Of a stretch of DNA of 38,858 nt, positions 26,404-35,553 are shown in pieces. Below the pieces are notes generated by a model that saw only the letters and a list, made by a program, of their open reading frames with translations, had not been told where the DNA came from and did no database searches. Every line of letters begins with the position of its first letter. Positions within the stretch are counted from its first letter, which is position 1. The stretch is from Candidatus Binatia bacterium. GTDB taxonomy: Bacteria > Desulfobacterota > Binatia > UBA1149 > JAJCZL01. Position numbers and translations under genes: made by a program. The stretch spans positions 1 to 38,858 of the forward strand of contig JANQEO010000417.1 in assembly GCA_028278325.1 (NCBI GenBank). Reading direction: 5' to 3'.

Positions 26404-27859
26404 TCGCTGCCATCCTGTGTTCGACCACGGCTTGCTGCGGGATCAGGATTCTGAAATGTGCGCCCGGAAACGGCGAACCTTTAACCAGTTCCACGGCCCC
26501 TTCGTGCGCCTGAACGCATTCGAGCACCACCGACAGGCCGATACCCGTGCCCGCTACCTGGCCGCCTTGTTTGCGCCGGCCCTGGAAGAAGGCTTCGAAA
26601 ACCCTCGGCCGCTCATGTTCCGGGATTCCCGGCCCGGTGTCCGCGAACTCCAGCACAAAACTGTCAGCCTGCGACCGGGCACTGATTGCGATCATGCCGC
26701 CTTTCGGCGTGAACTTGATGGCATTTGACAGCAAGTTGTCGAGAACTGTCCGCATTTTTTCCCGATCCGCGGTGACCAGGAAATCGCCGACGTCCAGTTT
26801 CAACTGGATGCCGCCGGCCTGCAGCGCGAGCCGGTGCGCCTTGGCGACGCTGATGACCAGCGCACGGATCGGGAATTCGGAGAGGTTCAGCGTTTCGCTT
26901 TTGGCCTGCCACGCGCTGAACGAGAGCAGGTTCTCTATGAGCTGCTGCAGCTTGAGCCCGTTCGTCCGCAGGATATCGGTCACTTCGCGTTGGTTCGTGT
27001 CGAGCTCGCCGACGGCGCCGTCGAGCAGCAGCTCGGTGCCCTCGCGGATATTGGCCAGCGGCGTCTTCAGCTCGTGCGACATGTGGCGCAGGAAGCGGTT
27101 TTTCTCCTGCGCCAGCTCGAGGAGCCGGGTCCGCAGCCACTCCAGCTGGCGGCCGAGCTTTTCCAGGTCCTTGGGTCCGCTTATCGAGATCGGCCGCGAG
27201 AAGCCGCTCTGACCCAGCTGCTCGATGGCCCGGTCGATCTGACGGATCGGCCGCGCGACCAGGAACGCGAAGATCAGAACCAGCGCGACGGTGCCCGGCA
27301 CCAGGGCGACCGTCTGCCAGGCCGCGATCTGCTGGGCGCGCTCCGTACTCGCCTGCAGCGCGGCGAGCTCGGTGTCGATCTGGTTGCTCAGGATCGCGGC
27401 CAGGTCCGTGATACGGCGACGGATGACGCCGAAGCCGACGATCGTCTCCTCGGCGGCGTCCGGCGCCAGTGAATCCTGACGCAGCGTCGAGAGCACATGC
27501 TGCACGTCGACGCGGATCGAACGGGCGAGCGGGACCGCGTCTGCTTCCTCGGCCAGCGGCAGCAGGCCGTCGAGCGTCTGGTTGATCGTCGCGACGTCCT
27601 GCTGCAGCAGCGACAGGCTGTCGGAGTTTCGCAGGATCGCGTATTGCCGGGCAACGCGCTCCATCGAGCCCACCTGCTCGGCGAGCAGGCGGTTCTGCTC
27701 GGCCACCGACACACCGGTGACGACCAGACGCGCGCTCTGTTCGGCGAGTCGGTCCAGATTGTAGAGCGCCCACAGCACCCCGAAGAGCAGCGGCAGCGCC
27801 ACCAGAGCGAGCCCGACCAGAATAAGGCCGCTCAGGGAACGTGGACGACGGAGCTTCAT
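26396..27859 (-). CDS. glrK: Sensor histidine kinase GlrK
   Basis: A 487-residue inner-membrane kinase. TM1 lies at about 11-33, the periplasmic sensor helix bundle at about 34-182, TM2 at about 183-203, then a HAMP-like linker (ARPIRQIDRAIEQLGQSGF). The phosphorylated H262 sits in HMSHELKTPLANIREG, and the catalytic domain shows the N box (DNLLSNAIKFTPKGG), G1 (DTGPGIP) and G2 (GTGIGLSVV). Domain layout and the glrK-qseG-glrR order identify it as the GlrK/QseE kinase, which phosphorylates GlrR. The sensed signal in this organism is unknown. It starts 56 bases after the galE stop, so galE and the operon may be co-transcribed. Confidence 0.92.
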   Translation of the reverse strand: MKLRRPRSLSGLILVGLALVALPLLFGVLWALYNLDRLAEQSARLVVTGVSVAEQNRLLAEQVGSMERVARQYAILRNSDSLSLLQQDVATINQTLDGLLPLAEEADAVPLARSIRVDVQHVLSTLRQDSLAPDAAEETIVGFGVIRRRITDLAAILSNQIDTELAALQASTERAQQIAAWQTVALVPGTVALVLIFAFLVARPIRQIDRAIEQLGQSGFSRPISISGPKDLEKLGRQLEWLRTRLLELAQEKNRFLRHMSHELKTPLANIREGTELLLDGAVGELDTNQREVTDILRTNGLKLQQLIENLLSFSAWQAKSETLNLSEFPIRALVISVAKAHRLALQAGGIQLKLDVGDFLVTADREKMRTVLDNLLSNAIKFTPKGGMIAISARSQADSFVLEFADTGPGIPEHERPRVFEAFFQGRRKQGGQVAGTGIGLSVVLECVQAHEGAVELVKGSPFPGAHFRILIPQQAVVEHRMAANG

Positions 27860-27915
27860 CTCATGAGTCTAGCGAATTATGTGAACCGCCGAGCCGGTAA
27901 TCGCGTCGTCTCTCG

Positions 27916-28926
27916 CTAGTCGGACCAGTAGGCGTCCGGATCGCGGGCGGCGATCTTGCGCTCCCAGGCCAGGCTGGTTTCGACGATGCGGTCGAGATCG
28001 TCCAGTGTCGGCTCCCAGCCCAGCACCTCCCGTATGCGGTCGGCAACGGCCACCAGTTCCGGCGGATCGCCGGCGCGCCGCGGCTCTTCGACGATATTGA
28101 GCGGTGCGCCGTTGGCCTTCTCGACAGCCCGCAGGACGTCGCGCACGCTGTAGCCGTGCCCGTAGCCGCAGTTCAGCGTGACCGACTCGCCGCCGTTCCG
28201 CAGGTAGCTCAGCGCGTCGATGTGGGCACTGGCGAGGTCCTCCACGTGGATGTAGTCGCGCAGGCAGGTGCCGTCGGGCGTCGGATAATCCGTGCCGAAA
28301 ATCGCGATCCGATCGCGCTTGCCGACGGCTGCTTCGCTGGCCACCTTGACGAGCAGAGTCGCCTTGGGCGTCGACTGGCCGATACGGCCTTTCGGTTCGC
28401 AGCCGGCGACGTTGAAGTAGCGCAATGCGACGTAGTCGGGCCCGCCGGCGTGGGCGAACTCGCGCAGCATCCACTCGGTCATCAGCTTCGAAGAGCCGTA
28501 GGGGTTGATGGGTCGAGTCGGCGTATCCTCGGTGGCCTTGCCCGTCTCGAGAACGCCGTAGACCGCCGCGGTCGACGAGAACACGAAGTTCGTGACGTCG
28601 TGGCGTTTGCAGGCCTCGAGCAGCACCAGGCTGTTCGCGGAGTTGTTGCGGAAGTAGAGCAGGGGCTCCGCGACCGACTCCGGGACGATCGTCTTTGCGG
28701 CGAAGTGCATGACCGTGTCGATGTCGTGGTTCCTGAATATCTCGTCGAGCGTGCCGGCATCGCCGGTATCGCCGACGACGAGCTTTCCATGGGTGACGGC
28801 CTGCTCGAACCCGGTCGACAGGTTGTCGAGCACGACGACCTCTTCGCCGGCCTCGCCGAGCTGACGCACGACGTGGCTGCCGATGTAGCCGGCGCCGCCG
28901 GTGACGAGAATTCCCTTCTGGCTCAT
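27916..28926 (-). CDS. galE: UDP-glucose 4-epimerase
   Basis: A 336-residue extended SDR enzyme that interconverts UDP-glucose and UDP-galactose. It has the NAD-binding TGGAGYIGSH (9-18), FAAKTIVPESV, catalytic S118/T119 in SSTAAVYG, and Y143/K147 in YGSSK; LRYFNVAGCEP and CLRDYIHVEDLASAH are typical GalE features. AAGGAAG lies six bases upstream of the ATG. TAAAAT (minus strand, 28969-28974) may be its -10. Function in the window: supplies UDP-galactose for the glycans built by the left-hand locus (inference), upstream of the glr operon. Confidence 0.95.
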   Translation of the reverse strand: MSQKGILVTGGAGYIGSHVVRQLGEAGEEVVVLDNLSTGFEQAVTHGKLVVGDTGDAGTLDEIFRNHDIDTVMHFAAKTIVPESVAEPLLYFRNNSANSLVLLEACKRHDVTNFVFSSTAAVYGVLETGKATEDTPTRPINPYGSSKLMTEWMLREFAHAGGPDYVALRYFNVAGCEPKGRIGQSTPKATLLVKVASEAAVGKRDRIAIFGTDYPTPDGTCLRDYIHVEDLASAHIDALSYLRNGGESVTLNCGYGHGYSVRDVLRAVEKANGAPLNIVEEPRRAGDPPELVAVADRIREVLGWEPTLDDLDRIVETSLAWERKIAARDPDAYWSD

Positions 28927-28968
28927 GCCGCTTCCTTTATCGTTGTGGTTTCCCGAGGCAAGTCCTTG

Positions 28969-28974
28969 ATTTTA
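28969..28974 (-). promoter_or_regulatory. Possible -10 element for galE
   Basis: TAAAAT on the minus strand about 43 bases before the galE ATG; the -35 region is poor. Weak support. Confidence 0.25.
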
Positions 28975-29141
28975 CCAGCATCGGCCGGCGATACATGACC
29001 CAGGTCCCAGAATCGGCGGGGAGGCGACGGCGTGCCAGGTCGCTCGCGCCGCCCTTTTTCGCCGCCCGGGCGCCGGCTAACATGCGCTTGCCGGCGTACT
29101 GCGCGCGAACCGGCGCGCTCGGGCTCGGCATGGCAATAGCG

Positions 29142-29645
29142 ATGACCCACGAAAACCCGAAATCCCTGTGGCCGACCCTGCTCGCGCTCCTGCTCGCGGC
29201 AGGCTGCGGCGACGTGACCCCGGCGCGGAGCGATGCCGACGGTCCGGGGCCGACTACGGGTCTGCCGCTGGCCGGGGGCGAGACCGGTGCGCCGATCAGT
29301 CTCGAGTACACCGTGATCGGCACGCCCGTCGTCGGCGAGAACGTGGCCGTCGAGATCTCGATCTCGACGTCCCTCGACGATCGGCCGATCACGCTGAGTT
29401 ACCGTCCCGCGGAAGCCGGAAGCCTCGGCTTTCCGGAGACCCAGGCGGCGACGATCGAAGTGGTGCCGGTCACGGGATCGCCGCCGCGGCCACAGCAGCT
29501 CATCGTCATACCCCGGCGGGACGGACGCCTGTTCCTGACGGTGAGCGCCGCCGTGGAGACGGACCGGGGCGCCGTCATCAAATCGATGTCGATACCGCTG
29601 CAGGTCATCCCGGCGCCGCTGGAACTCGATGACGAGTCTCGATGA
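29142..29645 (+). CDS. Small lipoprotein of unknown function
   Basis: About 167 residues: a lipoprotein signal (SLWPTLLALLLAAGC, lipobox LAAGC) followed by a Pro/Gly-rich linker and one beta-rich domain (SLEYTVIGTPVVGENVAVEISISTS ... LFLTVSAAVETDRGA). That pattern suggests an Ig-like or invasin-like fold; no family is recognised. Start is ambiguous between the ATGs at 29130 and 29142; longer upstream frames are unlikely because they lack a signal and contain a basic, low-complexity stretch. A 13-base tandem duplication overlaps the stop codon. It diverges from galE and precedes the GGDEF/EAL gene on the same strand. Confidence 0.65.
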   Translation: MTHENPKSLWPTLLALLLAAGCGDVTPARSDADGPGPTTGLPLAGGETGAPISLEYTVIGTPVVGENVAVEISISTSLDDRPITLSYRPAEAGSLGFPETQAATIEVVPVTGSPPRPQQLIVIPRRDGRLFLTVSAAVETDRGAVIKSMSIPLQVIPAPLELDDESR

Positions 29646-29650
29646 CGAGT
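29625..29650. repeat. 13-bp perfect tandem duplication at a stop codon
   Basis: CTCGATGACGAGT occurs twice back to back (29625-29637, 29638-29650). With one copy the lipoprotein would end at the TAG that follows; with two copies the frame ends at a TGA inside the second copy, adding two residues. Confidence 0.9.
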
Positions 29651-29782
29651 AGTGCGGGAAAGCCTGTTTCGGCGCCGCGCCCCGACCGACGCCGGAATGC
29701 GGCCCGGGTCGAGAAAAGCGCAGCTCGTCGGCCGACGCCGCTGCGCTGAAAGCCGCAGGCGGCCTCGATCAGGCCGTCCTCC

Positions 29783-29819
29783 GGGAATTTTTTCCCAATA
29801 TTTGTCGAATTTCCCGACA
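29783..29819 (+). promoter_or_regulatory. Two inverted repeats upstream of the GGDEF/EAL gene
   Basis: GGGAA-TTTT-TTCCC (29783-29796) and TGTCG-7-CGACA (29803-29819) stand side by side in an AT-rich patch 115-150 bases before the start. They could be operator half-sites; no known consensus is matched. Confidence 0.35.
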
Positions 29820-29933
29820 GAATTCACAGACGTACCTTGTCTTTCCCCGTAGCGTGGCGCTAGGCGTCGGGCAGTGCGCGTCGGACAGCGGCAACGCCGG
29901 TCCCGACCATCGCCGTCAGTCGATCGGGTGACA

Positions 29934-32900
29934 ATGAGCAAGGACAAAATCGCGGAGGACCGGTCCCGAGAGACCACGACAACGAAGCCGGACTTCGTCA
30001 CCCTGCTCAAGCTGATGGACCGGCATTATGACAAGATGGAGGCAACGGTCAGTCAGTCGTTGACGGCGCCCTGTGCGGCCCCGACACCCATCGAAGTCAT
30101 CTTCGACAGCGTCACCGACTCGCTCATGTCCGTCAGCGCCGACGGCATGATCCTGAACTGCAACAAGATGTGCACGCGCTACTTCGGATTGAGCCGGGAG
30201 GATCTGATCGGCTCCCGGCTCGGCGAGCTGCTGCCCGCTATTGGCGAGGACTCGCTCGAGGAGTTCCTTGCGCCGTTCATGGTCAATCTCGACGACACCC
30301 AGGTGGAGATCTGCCATGGCGAGGTCACCGCGCGGCGCATATCCGGCATCGAATTCATCGCCGAGATCAACGCCAGCCGGCTGAAGACGGCGGACACGGA
30401 TATCTTCGTCGTCAGCTTGCGCGACATCAGCGAGCGCAAGGAAGCGGAGCGCGCGCTGAAGGAAAACGAGGAACGCTATCGCGCCCTCGTCGAGCATGCG
30501 CCGGAAGCGATCGTCGTCCTCGACGTCGACAAGAACCGCTTCTGCGACGCCAACGACAAGGCCTGCGAGCTCTTCAACCTGTCACGCTCGAGGCTGCTGA
30601 CGATCGGACCGAAAGCCGTGAGCCCGAGCGTGCAGCCCGACGGGCGGCCTTCGTTCGGCGTGAAGCGCGGCTACGTCGAACGCGCAATGAAAGGCGAGCA
30701 TCCAACCTTCGAGTGGAATCACTGCGACGCCAACGGCCGCGAGTTCCCCTGCGAGGTCCGCTTCAGCCTGCTGCCCGCGCGCGACCGGAAGCTGCTCCGG
30801 GTCAGTATTACCGATATCAGCGAGCGCAAGGCCAGCGACGAGTTCGGCTACACACAGAACAAGATCCTCGAGATGATCGCGGCCGGCGCGCCGATCGAGC
30901 GTATCCTGCGAGCGACCTGCCGGGCGGCCGAGAAGGCCGGGCCCGGCTTGCGCGCGGCGGTCATGTTGCTCGCCAAGAAGGGCGATCAGCTGACGCTGGA
31001 GGCTGCGCCGTCCCTGCCCGAGGAGTGCCGGGCGAGTTTCGACACGATTCCGGTCGCCGCGGACAGCTTCGCCTGCGGCGCTGCCGTGCACGAGGAGCGG
31101 GACAAGGTAGTGCCGGACGTCGGCAAGGCGGAAGCCTGGGCGGCCTTGCGGCACGAAGCCCGCAAGTACGGCATCCACGGCGCCTGGTCGTTCCCGGTAC
31201 GCGGCGACGACAAGAAGATCGTCGGCGCCGTCGACGTCTACGTGGACCGCGTGCGTCAGCCGACCACGGCGGAGCTCGACCGGATAGGCAAGGTTGCCCG
31301 GCTCGCCGGCATTGCCATCAAGCGGCAAAATGACGAGCAAAGGCTCAGGAACAGCGAGCTTCGCTATCGCGAGCTGTTCGAGAACGTCGTTGACGGCGTG
31401 TACATCGCCTCGCGCGAAGGCGACATCATCACGGTCAACCCGGCGCTCGTGAAGATGCTCGGATTCGACAGCGCGCGTGAGCTCAAACGCGCCGGCCGAA
31501 CGACGATGCTGTACGTGAATCCGATCGATCGGGAGCGCGTCATGGATCGACTGGAGGCTGACGGCCTGGTGCGAAACTTCGAGTATCGGCTGCGCCGCAA
31601 GGACGGCCGGGAAATCGTGGTGCTCGAGAACGCGAGAGCCATCTACGACGACAACGGCAACTTCGTCGCTCACGAGGGCACGGTGACCGATATTACGGAT
31701 CGGAAGCTCGCCGAGACCCGCGTCTTTGAGGAGAAGGAACGCGCTCAGGTGACGCTGCAGTCGATCGGCGACGGCGTGATCACGACGGACGCCAACGGCT
31801 GTATCGACTATCTGAATCCGGTCGCCGAAGACCTGAGCGGATGGGACAAACGCAGTGCACGCGGCAGGCCGATCGAAGAGATCATGACTATCGTGAACGA
31901 GCATACGCGCATGAGTGTCGAGAATCCCTTGCGCCGCTGTCTCGACCAGGGCCGAGTGATCACGCTGGCCGAGAACTCGGTACTCATCAGCCGGGACGGC
32001 CAGGAGATTCCGATACAGGACTCGGCGGCTCCGATACGCGACAGGATCGGCAACGTGATAGGGGCGGTCATGGTGTTTCACGACATCAGCAAGGAGACGC
32101 GCCTGTTCAGGCAGCTCTCCTACCAGGCGGCTCACGACGCGACGACCGGGCTCATCAACCGGCAGGAATTCGAGAATCAGCTCGTCGCGGCGCTGCAGCA
32201 GGCGCATGACGACCCGGACGTTTCCCACGCGCTGCTCTACCTCGACCTCGATCAGTTCAAGGTCGTCAACGATACCTTCGGCCATACGGCCGGCGACGAA
32301 CTCTTGCGCAAAGTCACCGAGCTCATTCAGGTCAACGTCCGTTCCACCGACATCGTCGCGCGCCTGGGCGGCGACGAGTTCGGAATCCTGCTGGAACGCT
32401 GCGACAAGCGCCGCGCCGTCGAAGTCGCGGAGTCGCTGCGCCTGGCGGTAGAGGAGTTTCGATTCGCCTGGAAAGACGCTTTCACGAACGTGCGCTGCTC
32501 GATCGGCGTCGTCATGATCAACAACGAGAGCCCCAGCGTGGCGAGCGCGATGAGTCACGCCGACGTCGCCTGCTATTCGGCCAAGGACATGGGCCGCAAT
32601 CAGGTCCACCTGTACCAGGACAGCGATGCCTCGGTTCGCTACGAGGAAATGAAGTGGGTCTCGCGCATCACCAGCGCGATCGAAGACGGTCGCTTCGAAC
32701 TCTACTTTCAGCCCATCATCGGCATCGCCGGTGACAGGAGCGACGCAAGAGCGCACTACGAGCTGCTGTTGAGGATGCGCGACGAGGATGGCGCGATCGT
32801 CCAGCCCGACCAGTTCATTCCGGCCGCCGAGCGGTACAACATGATGTCGATGCTGGATCGCTGGGTCGTGAGCGAGGCGCTCGGCGAGCTCGCCGACCGC

Positions 32901-33440
32901 AACCCCGACGGCGATCGGGCAAGGTACACGCTGGCCATCAACCTGTCCGGCACGTCGCTCAGCGAGGACCGTTTCCTCGAGTTCGTGATTGCCGAGCTGG
33001 CCAAGCATTCCCTCCCGGAAGGCGCCGTCTGCTTCGAGATCACCGAAACCGCGGCGATTTCGAATCTGTCGCGCGTGATTCACTTCATGCAGGCGCTGAA
33101 AAAGCTGGGCTGCCTGTTCTCTCTGGATGATTTCGGCAGCGGCCTGTCGTCCTTCACCTACCTCAAGAATCTGCCGGTCGACTATCTCAAGATCGACGGC
33201 CAGTTCATCAGCCACGTCGTCGACGACTCGGTGGACGAGAGCATGGTCAGGGCTATCTCCCAGGTCGGGCACGCGATGGGCATCGAAACGATCGCGGAGC
33301 GCGTCGAAACGCTCGAAGTGCTGGAGAAGCTCTCCGAACTCGGCGTTGCCTTCGCGCAGGGTTACTACATCGCCAGGCCCGAATCGGTGGAGTCGTTCAG
33401 TCCCTGGGGGCAGGACGCGTCGGCGAGAATCAGCGCCTGA
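29934..33440 (+). CDS. PAS/GAF sensor diguanylate cyclase-phosphodiesterase (GGDEF-EAL)
   Basis: An 1168-residue cytoplasmic multidomain protein without a signal or membrane helix. Order by rough residue: PAS (55-170), PAS (180-295), GAF (300-455), PAS (465-590), PAS (600-725), GGDEF (730-885), EAL (900-1150). The cyclase signature is an intact GGDEF at 812-816 with the inhibitory RxxD site (RSTD) five residues before it. The phosphodiesterase motif is ELL (943-945) in place of EAL, keeping the metal-binding Glu; LDDFGSG, LKIDGQFI, the ETE strand, IAERVE and AQGYY are all present. Both activities are therefore plausible. The start at 29934 follows GGGTG; a frame 20 codons longer lacks support. 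With the riboswitch 9 kb away it suggests a local c-di-GMP circuit. Confidence 0.93.
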   Translation: MSKDKIAEDRSRETTTTKPDFVTLLKLMDRHYDKMEATVSQSLTAPCAAPTPIEVIFDSVTDSLMSVSADGMILNCNKMCTRYFGLSREDLIGSRLGELLPAIGEDSLEEFLAPFMVNLDDTQVEICHGEVTARRISGIEFIAEINASRLKTADTDIFVVSLRDISERKEAERALKENEERYRALVEHAPEAIVVLDVDKNRFCDANDKACELFNLSRSRLLTIGPKAVSPSVQPDGRPSFGVKRGYVERAMKGEHPTFEWNHCDANGREFPCEVRFSLLPARDRKLLRVSITDISERKASDEFGYTQNKILEMIAAGAPIERILRATCRAAEKAGPGLRAAVMLLAKKGDQLTLEAAPSLPEECRASFDTIPVAADSFACGAAVHEERDKVVPDVGKAEAWAALRHEARKYGIHGAWSFPVRGDDKKIVGAVDVYVDRVRQPTTAELDRIGKVARLAGIAIKRQNDEQRLRNSELRYRELFENVVDGVYIASREGDIITVNPALVKMLGFDSARELKRAGRTTMLYVNPIDRERVMDRLEADGLVRNFEYRLRRKDGREIVVLENARAIYDDNGNFVAHEGTVTDITDRKLAETRVFEEKERAQVTLQSIGDGVITTDANGCIDYLNPVAEDLSGWDKRSARGRPIEEIMTIVNEHTRMSVENPLRRCLDQGRVITLAENSVLISRDGQEIPIQDSAAPIRDRIGNVIGAVMVFHDISKETRLFRQLSYQAAHDATTGLINRQEFENQLVAALQQAHDDPDVSHALLYLDLDQFKVVNDTFGHTAGDELLRKVTELIQVNVRSTDIVARLGGDEFGILLERCDKRRAVEVAESLRLAVEEFRFAWKDAFTNVRCSIGVVMINNESPSVASAMSHADVACYSAKDMGRNQVHLYQDSDASVRYEEMKWVSRITSAIEDGRFELYFQPIIGIAGDRSDARAHYELLLRMRDEDGAIVQPDQFIPAAERYNMMSMLDRWVVSEALGELADRNPDGDRARYTLAINLSGTSLSEDRFLEFVIAELAKHSLPEGAVCFEITETAAISNLSRVIHFMQALKKLGCLFSLDDFGSGLSSFTYLKNLPVDYLKIDGQFISHVVDDSVDESMVRAISQVGHAMGIETIAERVETLEVLEKLSELGVAFAQGYYIARPESVESFSPWGQDASARISA

Positions 33441-33529
33441 GGGTCCCGACCCGCGTCCGCGCGAGGCCGGCACACCCTGCGCTTCTTGCTGTACACTCCG
33501 GTGTGTCTATGGCCTGACTCCGAACACGT

Positions 33530-34360
33530 ATGCCAATCGAGGGCGGCACGCCTCAAGAACAATCCGAGAATCTGCTGCGGCCGGATGAGCCCCTCTCTTT
33601 CAAGGTATTGAACCCAGACTCGGCGCGACCGATTCTGTTGCTGTGCGACCACGCCAGCCGCCGCTTTCCGACGGCCGTCGGCGACATGGGGCTGGACCCC
33701 GTCGCCCGCCGCTGCCATCTCGCATGGGACATCGGCGCGGGGCCCCTGACCGAGCGGTTGGCCGTCGAGCTCGGCGCGACGGCCGTGCTCGCCCGCTACT
33801 CCCGGCTGGTCGTCGATTGCAACCGCAACCTGATGGATCCGAGCGCGTTTCTGGAGTTCGGCGACGGCGTCGTGATTCCGGGCAACCGGGGCCTCTCGCA
33901 GTATCACAAGGACGTGCGCGCCAAAGAGATCTACTGGCCGTACCACTACGCCATCGACATCGAGCTGCGGCGCCTGTCGGCGCTGAGTTTTCCGCCGGCG
34001 ATCTTCGCGATACACAGCTTCACGCCCGTGCTCGACGGCGTCTCCCGGGAATGTCAGATCGGCGTGCTCTGGGACGCGGACAGAGAAACGGCCGAGATCG
34101 TCATCGACGGATTTCGCGCTGCCGGTTTCCAGGTCGGCGACAACGAACCCTACTCGGGCAAGGCACCGATGGACTTCACCATCGACCACCACGCGGAGTC
34201 GGCCGGCGTGCCGCACGTGGGTATCGAGATTCGCCAGGATCTGATTGACGACGACGACGGCGTGGCGCGAATCGCGCCGATACTCAGGGATATCATCGAA
34301 CGCGTTCCGGCGGGGCCGACCTACCGCCCGGCCGGTGAGGAGCGAAGCATGCCGGCTTGA
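33530..34360 (+). CDS. N-formylglutamate amidohydrolase family protein
   Basis: A 276-residue zinc hydrolase of the FGase (HutG-2) family. Visible motifs: LLLCDHASRRFP (about 36-47), AWDIGAGPLTERLA, SRLVVDCNRN (about 96-105), AIHSFTPVLDG (about 161-171), and HVGIEIRQDLI near the C-terminus, the standard metal- and substrate-binding blocks. The family hydrolyses N-formylglutamate in histidine breakdown, but no hut genes are nearby. Instead a YbdK carboxylate-amine ligase gene starts 29 bases later, a pairing seen in many proteobacteria whose role differs from histidine use. So a hydrolase acting on another N-acyl or amide substrate is more likely (inference). Confidence 0.9.
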   Translation: MPIEGGTPQEQSENLLRPDEPLSFKVLNPDSARPILLLCDHASRRFPTAVGDMGLDPVARRCHLAWDIGAGPLTERLAVELGATAVLARYSRLVVDCNRNLMDPSAFLEFGDGVVIPGNRGLSQYHKDVRAKEIYWPYHYAIDIELRRLSALSFPPAIFAIHSFTPVLDGVSRECQIGVLWDADRETAEIVIDGFRAAGFQVGDNEPYSGKAPMDFTIDHHAESAGVPHVGIEIRQDLIDDDDGVARIAPILRDIIERVPAGPTYRPAGEERSMPA

Positions 34361-34389
34361 GTCCGGCCTGACCAGGGGAGGCCCGCATC

Positions 34390-35526
34390 ATGATCAGCAA
34401 GGCTCCGGAATTCACGCTGGGCGTCGAAGAGGAGTACCTGCTCGTCGACAAGGACACGCGGGCACTGATCGTCGATCCGCCGGAATCGCTGCTCGAGGAG
34501 TTCGAGGCCGTTTGCGGCGATCAGGTCACCAACGAGCTGCTGCGGTCACAAATCGAAATTGGCACCAAGGTTTGCCGAAACGTCCAGGAGGCCCGCGATG
34601 ACCTTCGGCGCTTGCGATCCGGCATCATTGAAGTCGCCGAGCGCCACGGCCTCGGGGTCGTCGCCGCCTCGACCCACCCGTTCAGTCGCTGGACAGAGCA
34701 GAAACACACCCAAAAGGACCGCTACGAGTCGCTGACGGCCGAGATGCAGGGCGCGGCCCGGCGCCTGCTCATCTGCGGCATGCACGTCCACGTCGGCATC
34801 GGCGACGACGATCTGCGCATCGACCTGATGAGCCAGTTCGCCTATTTCCTGCCGCACCTTCTGGCCCTGTCGTGCTCGTCGCCCTATTGGGAAGGGCAGG
34901 ATACCGGCCTCAAGAGCTATCGGCTGACGGTCTTCGACGCGCTGCCGCGAACCGGACTGCCGGAACGCTTTCAGAGCTTTGCGGAGTACGAGCGGCACGT
35001 CGGCACGCTGACGCAGGCGGGAATGATCGAGGACGCCACGAAAATCTGGTGGGACATGCGGCCGAGCTGCCGCTTTCCGACGGTGGAGACGCGCATCATG
35101 GACGTCTGCACCCGGCTCGACGATACCGTGGCGCTGACGGCCCTGCTGGTCTGCATCATGCGCATGCTGTACCGCTTGCGCATCAGCAATCAGCGCTGGC
35201 GCGCCTACGCGCACATGCTGATCGCGGAGAATCGATGGCGCGCGATGCGCTACAGCTACGACGAAGGTCTCATCGACTTCGCGAAGGGGGCGCTGGTGCC
35301 GTTTCGCGACCTGCTCGACGAAATCCTCAACCTGACCGCCGAGGACGCCGAGGCGCTGGGCTGCGACCGGGAAATCGCCTCGGTGCAGGACATCCTGTCC
35401 CGTGGCACGTCCGCGCACCGGCAGCTGAAGGCCTTCGAGCTGGCCGCGGCGTCGGGCGAGGACAAGGAGGCGTGCCTGCGCTCGGTCGTCGATACGCTGG
35501 TCAGCGACACCGCCGAAGGCCTCTGA
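34390..35526 (+). CDS. Carboxylate-amine ligase, YbdK / GCS2 family
   Basis: A 378-residue member of the glutamate-cysteine ligase 2 superfamily. The N-terminal FTLGVEEEYLLVD carries the Glu-rich ATP/metal motif; GMHVHVGIGDD near residue 135 and PSCRFPTVETRIMDVCTRLDD near 225-245 are family signatures. YbdK has weak gamma-glutamylcysteine ligase activity in E. coli; its true substrates are unclear. The ATG follows a strong GGGGAGG by nine bases. It probably works with the preceding FGase-like hydrolase, one enzyme forming and the other breaking an amide. It converges with the DUF4397 gene. Confidence 0.92.
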   Translation: MISKAPEFTLGVEEEYLLVDKDTRALIVDPPESLLEEFEAVCGDQVTNELLRSQIEIGTKVCRNVQEARDDLRRLRSGIIEVAERHGLGVVAASTHPFSRWTEQKHTQKDRYESLTAEMQGAARRLLICGMHVHVGIGDDDLRIDLMSQFAYFLPHLLALSCSSPYWEGQDTGLKSYRLTVFDALPRTGLPERFQSFAEYERHVGTLTQAGMIEDATKIWWDMRPSCRFPTVETRIMDVCTRLDDTVALTALLVCIMRMLYRLRISNQRWRAYAHMLIAENRWRAMRYSYDEGLIDFAKGALVPFRDLLDEILNLTAEDAEALGCDREIASVQDILSRGTSAHRQLKAFELAAASGEDKEACLRSVVDTLVSDTAEGL

Positions 35527-35553
35527 CGGCTGCCGGCTCGCCGCGGCAACCGG

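Noticed and set aside
29700..29780. Second riboswitch upstream of the GGDEF/EAL gene
   Set aside because: A short stem (CGGCCT/AGGCCG) is present, but the GEMM core GGGACGCAAAGCC and the other aptamer elements are missing.
30582..33473. 963-codon open frame antisense to the GGDEF/EAL gene
   Set aside because: It mirrors the sense gene in a high-GC region where the opposite frame rarely hits stops; its composition is Val/Arg/Asp-rich with no domain, while the sense frame has seven clear domains.
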